Positions 35,331 to 44,727 of a stretch of 64,000 nucleotides of DNA are shown piece after piece. Position 1 is the first letter of the stretch, and each line of letters opens with the position of its first letter. Below the pieces are notes generated by a model that was given only the letters and a program-made list of their open reading frames with translations, was not told the origin of the DNA and did not search any database. A program made the position numbers and the translations under genes. The stretch covers positions 3,472,001 through 3,536,000 of the forward strand of contig JAGUCH010000003.1 in NCBI GenBank assembly GCA_019096065.1, given 5' to 3'. The stretch is from Paracyclopina nana. Its lineage: Eukaryota; Arthropoda; Copepoda; Cyclopoida; Cyclopettidae.

Positions 35331-36468
35331 CTATGCCTCCAGCCTACGAATAATTGCGTCAGTGAACTCGGAGCATTTTGCGCGTCCCCCAAGATCTCCA
35401 GTCAAATGTGTGCCCTCCCGGATGGTATCCAAAGCAGCCTTGTGAATGCGCTCGGCATGGTCAGACATATCCATATGATGCAGCATCATCACTGAGGACA
35501 AGAGAAGAGCAGTAGGATTGGCTTTGTCTTGCCCAGCAATGTCAGGAGCTGTTCCGTGGACAGCCTCGAAAATGGCCCCAGACTCGCCGATGTTGCCAGA
35601 GGGTGTCAATCCCAAGCCTCCGATGAGACCGGCGCACAAGTCAGACAGAATGTCGCCGTACAAGTTGGGCATGACAAGTACGTCATACTGACTAGGGTCT
35701 TGCACCATGTTCAAGCAGACTGTGTCCAAGTACCTCTCTTCAAATTTGATCTCGGGGTGACGCTCCGCAGCCTCGCGACAACATCTGAGGAAGAGGCCGT
35801 CAGACATCCTCATGATGTTGGCCTTGTGGACAGCCGTGACCTTTTTGCGGCCTTGAGCTTTGGCGTATTGGAAAGCAAATTCAGCCACTCTGGAGGAGGC
35901 TTGTTGAGTGATCAGCTTGATTGATTGAACCACTCCATCGACAATCTCGTGCTCGATGCCGGAATATTCACCCTCGGTGTTCTCGCGGATGGTCACAACA
36001 TCCACGTTCTTGTACAGAGTTTCGTAGCCGTCGATGCTTCGGCAAGGCCGCACATTGGCGTACAAGTTGAACTCCTTACGCAAGGCCAAGTTCAAAGAGC
36101 GGAAGCCTTTGCCCACAGGGGTCATGAGGGGGCTCTTGAGGCCGATTTTATTGCGGTTGACAGACTCAATGACAGCCTTGGGAATGCCCATGGTGCCATC
36201 AGGATACCTGACAGGCGCAACATCGACGGATTCCCAAGCAATGGGCACCTCAGCCGCCTCGAAAATCCTGAATAAAAGCAAATATGAAAATATAAATGTC
36301 ACAGAAGTCGTCAATCTCGTCCAACCTTTGAACAGAGACGGCAATTTCGGGTCCAATGCCGTCACCGGGGATCAAAGTGACGGTCTTGACATCACTCTGG
36401 TTGCGCACAGAGGTCGACAACAAAGACCGAGAAGCGGAGAAAAGGCGCTGCACTTTATTTCCCAGCAT
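35331..36468 (-). CDS. IDH3A: Isocitrate dehydrogenase [NAD], alpha subunit
   Basis: The catalytic subunit of the mitochondrial TCA-cycle enzyme that converts isocitrate and NAD to 2-oxoglutarate, CO2 and NADH. Exons 36468-36326 and 36267-35331 give 1080 nt and 359 residues (human 366). The N-terminus [20 protein letters not shown] is a mitochondrial presequence. The family signatures are complete: [82 protein letters not shown] (the conserved metal and isocitrate-binding aspartates) and [22 protein letters not shown]. The gene is intact. A short CAG-type trinucleotide run (36554-36572, read CTG on plus) lies just upstream in the presumed 5' UTR. It is convergent with the zinc-knuckle gene and divergent from the NTPDase gene. 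Confidence 0.97.
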
Positions 36469-37190
36469 TTTTACACGTGAATTCCGGTCTCAAAATGGCC
36501 TCGTAGACGTCCCTTCGTGACAGAAGCTTCAGCTTTCTTGACTTTCCTCGTTAAGTTGCTGCTGCTGCTGCTGTTGATGATGGAGAAATGCACTGCGCTC
36601 ACATGGCGCCCTATCGCAAAAAAAGGCTATTCAATTTAGCTTTTCTGTTTTGATGTGACGCGCCACAAGTACATTTAATAGCAAATTTGTTAGCTGATTT
36701 TAGGCATATAATTGCAATTGCAACATTAAAATCATGCATAGAAATGACAGATGTAAATGTTTTCGAGTTTTTGGAGCTATAGAAAAAATGATTTTTGAAG
36801 GCCAATTTGTTTACCGATAACTTTGTTTAAAATATTTGCTATTGAGAATTTGCAGCTAAGGTTGTGTGAGTTTGCGTGAAGATCTTGCGTTATCAACTTT
36901 AAACTGTCTTGAATCAACTTTCTCGCTGAATTTGCGCTAGTTTTTTGACTTTTTGCTTTGAAGATGCATTTTCTTGCAGTGTCAGCGAATTAGCCATCAG
37001 CAACAAAAATGGTGGTAATTGCTTTACAATGATTCTACTTCCAATTGGAGTGTTACAGTCTTGCTCAGACTTCTTGCAATAACATGTCTTACATTTGTCT
37101 TGACATTGCATTGCGAAGTTGTCATTGACATTGAAACTTCTGGCCTTAGTCCAAGAACAAGGCTATCATCTACCCGAGTCACATGATGAG
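36469..37190. other. Intergenic, divergent promoter region IDH3A / NTPDase
   Basis: No credible gene. It includes a CTGCTG trinucleotide microsatellite (about 36554-36572) near the IDH3A start. An upstream non-coding or coding first exon of the NTPDase gene could lie here, because that frame is open for 24 codons upstream of its first ATG. Confidence 0.4.
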
Positions 37191-39882
37191 ATGACGAAAA
37201 ATAACTACAATTACTCCCCTATTCTGGACTTGGATCCAACCAATGCTGACCAAAGAAGACGAAGATGTCTTGTCAACCTTTTCATTTTTGGACTTGCTGT
37301 CATTGGTCTCGGTGGCCTTTTCATCCACAATTCACAAAATATTGACAGCACTTCTACAACTGGTTCCTCAGGTATGTGTCACACGTCACACATGTGTGTA
37401 CGTTATTTCACTTTTGACATGACATTGTTTTACTCACTTTTTGTTGTTTGTTTCTTTTCATCAGCATTGGCCAATGCTCAAGACACCGATGACAACCACT
37501 TTGCCATAGTCGTAGATGCTGGTAGCTCTGGCAGTCGAGCTTACCTATACTCCTGGCCTGCCCATTCAGGAAATCCAAATGATTTGTTGAAAATCAGCCC
37601 CTTACTTGACACTTCTGGAGAGCCACTAGTTAAAAGTGTCTCTCCTGGATTATCCAGGTAATTCACTTACTTAAATGTACCTTCAATTTACTATTAATAG
37701 CCATTTCAGCTTTGGCGGCCATCCAGATGATGCATTTGATTACATCAGACCCTTAATGGAATATGCTGCACAACATATCCCAGAAAGCCACCATACCACT
37801 ACACCACTTTTCATTCTGGCTACAGCAGGAATGAGGCTGATTGATCATGACCAGCAAGAGCTTATTATGGCCAATGTCAGACAAGGTATCTCTGCACAAT
37901 TCAACTTCCATTTCCCTGATGGGAACTTGGAAATCATCAGCGGGAAGCAAGAAGGCATCTATCAGTGGCTTGCCATCAATTACGTTTTGGACAAGTTTGA
38001 GCAAGGTGGACATGGCAGGCCACAAACTGTAGGTGCCATTGACATGGGTGGGGCGTCAATGCAAATTGCCATGGAAGTCACACCAGACTTGTCATTAGAT
38101 GGATTCTCTGTAAATCTATCAAAACTTTCATTCTTACCAATTTATGCTATTGTGACTTTTTTAAGGAATCTGATAAAGCCAAAGTGGTTGAGGTGAATTT
38201 GGGTTGCAGAGAAAAAGACTCTGCTCACAGATATAGAATCTTTGTCACTACCTTTCTGGGCTTCGGAGCAAATGAAGCCATGTCCAGATATCTCAGACAT
38301 GCGTTGCTGTCTCAAGTTCAGACCAGCCCCAAGTAAAATCTACACATATGGCTGGATATGATGAATTTTAAACATCTATTATCATTGCAGCTCAGAGTTA
38401 CGAGGGCTGAGCGCTGATGACTACCTTCCTGATCCATGCTTGCCAAATGGACTCAAGGAAAACTGGACCCTACATTTGGACTTGGACAGAATGAAAAACC
38501 AAGAGGGAGTCAATGTGCTCAAAAGTGAAATGCAGCTCTTTCTAATAGGAACTGGGCAATGGGACTTGTGTTACCAAACACTGTCAGAATTCACAGCTTC
38601 TGCCGAACCCTATTACCAATCTTGCTCGACAGATGACCAAGGCTGTCCAGATCCAGGAATAAAAATGCCTCCGATTCCATTGGAAAAATCTGAATTCTAC
38701 GGTTTCTCAGAGTTTTGGTATACCATGGAAGACGTTGTGAAGATGGGAGGTCCTTATTCGTACGATAAATTTTCAGCCGCTTCCAAGGTAAGTGCAACAA
38801 AAGTACTTGGGCTCAATGCAGACTCTGAATATGTGGTCAATATAGGCATACTGTGCAAGCAACTGGATTGACACATATCAAAGATATCTCAATGGCGCAT
38901 ATCCCACTGCGGATTTGGAACGTTTGAAGACTCAATGCATAAAGAGTTCTTGGGTTCCTGTTGCTCTGCACGAAGGCTTCAAGTTTCCCAAGAGCTACAG
39001 CAAGCTGTCATCTGCACCAAACACAGTGAATGGACAAGTAGTTCACTGGACTGTTGGAGCTCTGTTGTATCGCACCCGATTCTTCCCGCTCAGGTAACTT
39101 CAAAAATGTGTTTTAGTCCGCTTCAAAAGCTCAATTTTAATGCAAAATTAGCTCGAGTCGTCGATTGTCTGCCATCACAGAAATGATCAAGTGCCCAAGG
39201 CTTTCCTATCTGTATCCATTTCCTAGCAAATCACCGAGATTCCATTCCTCTTCTAACGTAAAAGACTTTTTTTCGTCAATGTTTGTATCTTTTAATAAGA
39301 GTGACGACGAGCAAAAGCGCAAAAAGTCGCGAAGAAAGGCGTACCTACCTTTCTATATGACAACGCAATTGACCCTGTCCCCACATGCATCAATCATTGG
39401 CAAGATCATAGATGTGGATCATCTTGTGTCGCAAATCAATTTGGTAACGCTCGTTTATGCTACCCAGAGTTCATCCCCATATACGATATTAACTCACACG
39501 GATTTCCTTTTTAACCATCTCGTTTCGACTGCCTTGTGTGGAAGTAATGTGTATGCCATTTTCTAGGGCCATCGAGGCAAGCGAAGGGATGTCCTCAGCC
39601 AAAGAAGACCAGCAATCTACGGAGTTGGCATATCTGTCCTCGCATTATATAGTATTGTCTTTGCTAGCTCTGGTGTTAGTGGGTACTTTCGTCTACCTCA
39701 AACGCTTTAAAAGGTGATTACATATACCATTCTTCAAAAGTCAATGATGAAAACTTGATACTGATTTCAGGTATGTAAAACCAAGTGCAATGAGAAAAGT
39801 TGAATCCTTAGCTTTTCTGAGATCCAGCCCGCCAGGTGATGTAGAAAGAGGCAGCTACACCAATAGGCCAGTCAAGTCATGA
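37191..39882 (+). CDS. ENTPD4/7: Ectonucleoside triphosphate diphosphohydrolase, ENTPD4/7 type
   Basis: Hydrolyses nucleoside di- and triphosphates. The 4/7 subgroup acts in the lumen of Golgi, lysosome or endosome, for example clearing UDP after glycosylation. Exons 37191-37371, 37465-37657, 37710-38109, 38166-38332, 38391-38787, 38846-39093, 39567-39713 and 39771-39882 give 1845 nt and 614 residues (human ENTPD4 is 616). There is an N-terminal membrane anchor (LVNLFIFGLAVIGLGGLFI) and a C-terminal one (IVLSLLALVLVGTFVYL). Apyrase regions appear in order: ACR1 VVDAGSSGSR, ACR2 LATAGMR, ACR3 GKQEGIYQWLAINY, ACR4 DMGGASMQIA, ACR5 YGFSEFWY. The sixth intron is unusually long (473 bp). AATAAA follows at about 39913. 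The first in-frame ATG was taken as start, but an upstream exon is possible. Confidence 0.93.
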
Positions 39883-39977
39883 TCAAGCGAACATTGTGAT
39901 ATGCTCTTTGAAATAAAGCAATAATTAGTTGAGTTTACTCCCACTAACATGTAATAAATCGAACAGATTCGATACAC

Positions 39978-42900
39978 TTAGAAACGATCATTGTTTTGGA
40001 AGAATTTTCTCTTGAATGGCGGCTCCACGACTGAATTACGGAATTGCTCTCCAGATCGACGTCGTTGCCGCTGATCTTGACTGTTGTAATTCAGTAGAGG
40101 CTCTCGAAGGCCACAGAGGCCTCGATTTTGGAAATTCGACACTGGTGGTGGCGGCCTGTGATTGCTTCCTCGTCCGTAGTCAAATGTCACTGGCCTGAAA
40201 GCAGGGGGGTCCGGCTGGCTTAGGGTCGGTTGGTGGTAATAATCACTATAGGGATCAACGTGCGGAGGAGCAATTGGCCTTGGATTCAGGCTAGCTGGCT
40301 CTGAGGACTTGGACTTGTTCGTTTTCAAGCTGTAAAACGAAATGGCCGAAGCCAACGATTTGGCAATGAACATGGCCAGCTGCATCTCGTCATCGTTGGA
40401 AATGACATCCTTGATGTTGACATCTTCAGGACTCGTGCACTTCATGACCCTTCGAATCATGGCATCGGTTTGAGCCATGGTTTCTCTGACAACTTCAGTA
40501 GGAACGTTGGGAGGCCCCTCCAAGGGAGCCTCCCTAAACTCGTATGGAACTGACATTTTCACAGCAAACGGATTCTTCTCCATGGGAACCTCCTCAGCGG
40601 CCATGGCCATGGTGGACTCTACTTGGGGCTTGGGAGGAGCCAAACCCTGGATGAGGCTGCTGAAGAATCCACAAGTCAAATTCCGTTTGGCAAGCCATAG
40701 CTTAAGGTTGGGCGTCAACTCGACCTCAGCCTCTCCCACGGGTGCTAGAGGACAGCACCTTTCCTGCTTGGGCCTTGAGCCTATGTAGACCAGCTGGGCA
40801 TAGTGGTTGGGCAAGGGCTGAAATCCGAGCTTTTCGATCGCGGACTTCGCCTTGGCAAAGATCCGCTTTCGCTCCTTGCCTCCGGAGAATTCAGTGACCT
40901 CCACAGTCACTTTATCACCCTCCTTCAAAATGTAGGCCAAGTCGCCGTGCTCAAAATGGACGGTGTGCACAAACACGCTGTTGGCCTCAAAAATGACATT
41001 CTTCTTCTCTAATGGTCCTTTAGTGATGGTCAAAATGCCAGCCTGAATGCCTTTGTGGTCCGGCGAGTTCAAGGCCACAATCTTGCCAGAATGAACTTCA
41101 CTTGTGAAAGGAAAAAATGGCTTCGGAGGCCGTTCACCTTGAACGCACATTTTAAATTCCGCCTCTGTCATCTTATGCTGACTTAGCCACGTGGTGAACT
41201 CTGGGCTATTGATGCCACCAATTTCTTTCGGTCCATTTGGCCTCGTTCCAATCCAGGCTGCTCTCACTGTATACGGCACAGACTTGTTATTCGTGCCTGC
41301 CACCAACTCAACGTTAAACTCCTCCCGTGGCAAGACCACATCCATTAAGTTGGCCTTGTACATATTGTGCCCGAACAAGTGGAGACAGTGTCTTGGGAAG
41401 AAAGCCAACTTGCCAGCCAATTCCCCACTGCTGATCTTCAAAATGCCATTCACAGTATCTTTTTTCAGGTTACCACAATCCGGCCTTTTGAGCTCGACAA
41501 CTTGGCCTCGAAGGTCAGTGGCTGTCATCAGAGAGCTCAGTCCGGAGGAAGTGTTCAGATCACTATCATTGTTGCGAGGAGGCATGTGTCCCGGCACAAG
41601 GAAGTCGATGAAAAAATCAATGGCAATGTCGCGTTTGTTCAAGTATTGCAACAGCCCTGTGAGCTGCTTGTCCACGCCAAATCTCGATTCCTCTTCACCT
41701 GGTCTCACATAACGTGGAGTCTCTCCCACCCAAACGATGGTTGCCTTCCTATAGATTTCCAGGCCACCATACTTGTCCTTGATGCTATGCAGTTCATTGG
41801 GATCTTCAATGGGCTTGGACACCAGCTTCACTTTATCGTTGAGTGCCAATACATACGTGAGGTCCATTTTGGCCAAACAAGTGCCAAACAAGTAGACGTC
41901 GTTACGAGAGAAAACTGCTCGCTCGCCAGAGTCGAGGTTGTAAATGAGGCCACCTGACACACCACTATCAGTCTCTGCCTCGAGGCTGAGGATTTTGCCT
42001 CTTTGTGCTTTCCGGTTGAGCTCATGGTGCCAATGCAAGGGCTCAATGTCGGGCTTTGCGTTGATCCCTCCCAGCCAGGCTATCGTGGCTACCCACGTGG
42101 TGTCGTCAGCTGCCTGCGGAGCAATGTCGCAGTGAATTTCGTGACCAACTGACACATGGTTATCAAAGTTCTCCTTGGCCTTCATGACAAGCCCGTCGGT
42201 GGTGTAGAACCGGTTGCGTGAGACAAACACCTTTTTGCCGACCAGAAGAGGCTCAGTCGTGGGGCTGGATCTGAGCTCAAGCTGGATCAGGAAGTTGGAC
42301 ACAAACTTGATGAGGATTGCGGCTTGGTTGAAATAAATAGCATCCTTGGGCAGTGGAAACGCGTCCTTGACAACCTTACACTTTTCTTCGGTGGCGTCGT
42401 CAGTGATCATGACAGAGGACTCGCTTATTTCGTCATCAAAGTCCTCATCACGCAATGACTTGAGCCTACTCACTAATTCCTTCGGCATCATGAACATGTC
42501 GACCTCCGAGTTTTTCAAGTGTTCTTCCAGCACGGCTTCACTTGGTCTCGTGCCTGTCCAGACAGCAGGAGAGACGAATTCTGTGCCAACAAGTTCATCC
42601 GGATCATTGCTTGCAGAATTGATAGGATCGAGCTGCGGCCAAAGACCAGGCTTTTTGAGCCTTCGCACTTCCATGGTGACATCGATTTCGTGATTGGTGT
42701 TGATGACCGGCAAAGATCCAGACTTGCCATTGATGAAAAAGTCCCTCCCGCACATTCTGGCAATGGCCACTTGGCCTTCGTACATGAACCGCACAAATCC
42801 CAAACCATTGCGGCAACGCCAACGCTTTCTCCTGAAAAACTTTCCAGGCACATTCGAGAGTTTCTCCACCTCCAGATTCAGAGGATTGCCAGTCATGTTC

Positions 42901-43346
42901 TGAAGCTCTATGTCAGCCTCCCTCGTTTCCGTTTTGCATACGTTGAAAATCGAAGTTGGCGGAGAGCCATGCCAAACGTTGGCCCCGAACCACTTTGGGA
43001 TCATTTGAATACCGGCCGAAGTCACAAAGTTGGAGTCTGTCTTCATCTGGTCCATTGGCACCAGTCTGGCGTAACAGGGCTGGCTTCCGATGCCAAAAGG
43101 ATACTCTTTAAGGTACTCTTCGAACTTTTCTTTGGTCTTGATTTGCATCTTCTTGGGCCGGATGCCGTCCTTGCACAAACAGTTGGCCTTTGTCACTCCT
43201 GTTTCGTAGTCGTCGTCAGAGCTGTTTAGCTTGAACTTGAAGTACACCAACTTGCCATTGGTGGAGTCACCGAAGCCTACAATATACACGGGGATATTGT
43301 CCATCACTTCCTCCATTTTGGTCACCGTTTCTTCTAAATTAGCCAT
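39978..43346 (-). CDS. Five-repeat OB-fold-like protein, function unknown
   Basis: I do not recognise the family. A single 1122-residue frame without introns, unlike its neighbours. After a mixed N-terminus, about five segments of 150-200 residues share a pattern. Each opens with a beta-barrel-like stretch resembling S1 or cold-shock domains (for example GQVVELKRPDCG...GILKISSG...AFFPRHCLHLFG, and GKIVALNSPDHKG...GILTITKG...VIFEANSVFVHT). This is followed by a stretch with GDKV, then the hallmark AWIGTRP, or variants VYIGSRP, AWLGGIN, VWVGETP and VWTGTRP. The last about 110 residues are Pro/Arg/Asn/Gln-rich and disordered (RPPPPVSNFQNRG, QRQRRRSGEQF). OB-type repeats plus an RGG/P-like tail suggest RNA binding, but this is inference. 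It lies head-to-tail with LRR1, with 103 bases between the LRR1 stop and this start codon. Confidence 0.65.
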   Translation of the reverse strand: MANLEETVTKMEEVMDNIPVYIVGFGDSTNGKLVYFKFKLNSSDDDYETGVTKANCLCKDGIRPKKMQIKTKEKFEEYLKEYPFGIGSQPCYARLVPMDQMKTDSNFVTSAGIQMIPKWFGANVWHGSPPTSIFNVCKTETREADIELQNMTGNPLNLEVEKLSNVPGKFFRRKRWRCRNGLGFVRFMYEGQVAIARMCGRDFFINGKSGSLPVINTNHEIDVTMEVRRLKKPGLWPQLDPINSASNDPDELVGTEFVSPAVWTGTRPSEAVLEEHLKNSEVDMFMMPKELVSRLKSLRDEDFDDEISESSVMITDDATEEKCKVVKDAFPLPKDAIYFNQAAILIKFVSNFLIQLELRSSPTTEPLLVGKKVFVSRNRFYTTDGLVMKAKENFDNHVSVGHEIHCDIAPQAADDTTWVATIAWLGGINAKPDIEPLHWHHELNRKAQRGKILSLEAETDSGVSGGLIYNLDSGERAVFSRNDVYLFGTCLAKMDLTYVLALNDKVKLVSKPIEDPNELHSIKDKYGGLEIYRKATIVWVGETPRYVRPGEEESRFGVDKQLTGLLQYLNKRDIAIDFFIDFLVPGHMPPRNNDSDLNTSSGLSSLMTATDLRGQVVELKRPDCGNLKKDTVNGILKISSGELAGKLAFFPRHCLHLFGHNMYKANLMDVVLPREEFNVELVAGTNNKSVPYTVRAAWIGTRPNGPKEIGGINSPEFTTWLSQHKMTEAEFKMCVQGERPPKPFFPFTSEVHSGKIVALNSPDHKGIQAGILTITKGPLEKKNVIFEANSVFVHTVHFEHGDLAYILKEGDKVTVEVTEFSGGKERKRIFAKAKSAIEKLGFQPLPNHYAQLVYIGSRPKQERCCPLAPVGEAEVELTPNLKLWLAKRNLTCGFFSSLIQGLAPPKPQVESTMAMAAEEVPMEKNPFAVKMSVPYEFREAPLEGPPNVPTEVVRETMAQTDAMIRRVMKCTSPEDVNIKDVISNDDEMQLAMFIAKSLASAISFYSLKTNKSKSSEPASLNPRPIAPPHVDPYSDYYHQPTLSQPDPPAFRPVTFDYGRGSNHRPPPPVSNFQNRGLCGLREPLLNYNSQDQRQRRRSGEQFRNSVVEPPFKRKFFQNNDRF

Positions 43347-43449
43347 AGTAATAATAACGCATCTGAAAAATCAAGAAAAAACTTATTTTCGTCGTGTCTA
43401 AGCATATCGTATCAAGTAGCATAAGCGTAATTAAGTCTTCTATGTTCGG

Positions 43450-44727
43450 TCAGCGAAAGTTCAAGGGTTGGTTTCTATAGAGATCCAGGCATTTTGTTGA
43501 GCAAAAGAGTGTTTCGCATCGAATGAGAACGTTGCATCCAAGGCCATCAGTGACAAAAGTCCGAGCTATCCTTTTAGGATTGGCCTTCGTAATGCCGCGA
43601 GCATGGCTTGACCAGAGGCAAAATCTGCCACAATGGCAGCGTTGCATGGAATCCCAATGGTTGAGCACAGTAGGGGGTATCTCGGATTCGTCCACTTTGC
43701 TTCGGAGACCATGACATTGCACGAGGCACAAATCAAGCAAGCTTGCAACTTGATTGCAGGTGTTAGATAGCAGAACGGCCCCTTCTTCAAAAGTCATCGA
43801 TTCAACGCTCAAAGTTAAGTGATCCAAGGACATTTTTGGCAAGCAACCAGGCATTACTTTGAGGTCACCGTTACCAAGTAGATCAAGTCTTCGTAAATGA
43901 ACCAGCCTATCCAATGTCATGGGAAGTCTTCGCAGCCGATTGTCGGATAAATTGAGCGTGACCAGATTCTTCAAGTTACTTAGATTGTTAGGCATAACTG
44001 CGATTTGATTGCCGCTCAAATCAAGCAAGCAAAGCGACTTAGCCAACGAAGCGCTGTTGAAAAATGACAACGGCAAAAAAGCCACCTTGTTTCTTGATAA
44101 ATGCAATTCCTTGAGATTGGGTAAGCTTTCAAAGGATTCCGGCAAAGCAGCTATGCTATTTTGATTCAAGTCCAATATGGTCAGTTGGGTTAGCTTAAGC
44201 ATCCTGGAGTCCAGCCTCTTCAAGTTGATGTCATTCACCCTGAGAACCGTGAGACTTGAAGGGAAATTTTTGGTTATTGGATACTCGCGTTTGTCTGAAA
44301 TGACGAGTTTTTCTTTGGGTTTGGTCACTTGAGATAAACTGACTGGATTCAATGCTGCCGACGTCAAATTGATGGCATCGAGTTCTTCGTCGGTTTTGGC
44401 CATGAGAGCGCATTTCATGAGATTCAGCAAGGCCTTCAATTGAACAGGATCAGCCTTACTGATGACTATGTCCTTCGCAGGATTCAACAGACGAATTGTG
44501 CACATGCCTTGGTCAGCACAACGAGAAAAAACCTTGCTCACATTTGCGTTGATCCCATACTTGGTCCCCACACGATTCGTGGCTGATGTAATGACCATAA
44601 ACACTTTTGGATCGTTGCTACAGTTCTTAGCTGAGGATTTTTTCCCCAAGGCCACGCTGGACCTCACGGCCTTGGTCTTCAAGTTCACATCACGGTTCAA
44701 AACCTCCACAGTGGCTTGCAACCGCAT
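43450..44727 (-). CDS. LRR1: LRR1 (PPIL5), CUL2 ubiquitin-ligase substrate receptor
   Basis: In animals LRR1 is the substrate-recognition subunit of CUL2-RBX1 that triggers ubiquitylation and unloading of the CMG replicative helicase at replication termination. Single exon, 425 residues (human 414). The N-terminal about 130 residues match the family layout (MRLQATVEVLNRD, then VFMVITSATNRVGTKYGI). YPITKNFPSSLTVLRV leads into about five LRRs (LTQLTILDLNQNSIAALPES, LKELHLSRNKVAFLP, LCLLDLSGNQIAVMP, LVTLNLSDNRLRRLP, LRRLDLLGNG). The C-terminal module with CHCGRFCLWSS and a later pair of cysteines (LFCSTKCLDLY) is specific to LRR1 and separates it from generic LRR proteins. The intronless structure is shared with the OB-repeat gene downstream. 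Confidence 0.9.
   Translation of the reverse strand: MRLQATVEVLNRDVNLKTKAVRSSVALGKKSSAKNCSNDPKVFMVITSATNRVGTKYGINANVSKVFSRCADQGMCTIRLLNPAKDIVISKADPVQLKALLNLMKCALMAKTDEELDAINLTSAALNPVSLSQVTKPKEKLVISDKREYPITKNFPSSLTVLRVNDINLKRLDSRMLKLTQLTILDLNQNSIAALPESFESLPNLKELHLSRNKVAFLPLSFFNSASLAKSLCLLDLSGNQIAVMPNNLSNLKNLVTLNLSDNRLRRLPMTLDRLVHLRRLDLLGNGDLKVMPGCLPKMSLDHLTLSVESMTFEEGAVLLSNTCNQVASLLDLCLVQCHGLRSKVDESEIPPTVLNHWDSMQRCHCGRFCLWSSHARGITKANPKRIARTFVTDGLGCNVLIRCETLFCSTKCLDLYRNQPLNFR

Noticed and set aside
39165-39566. A 133-codon plus frame within an NTPDase intron
   Set aside because: No homology to the family, and the flanking exons join in frame and encode the conserved second membrane segment without it. 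Kept only as a possible alternative exon.
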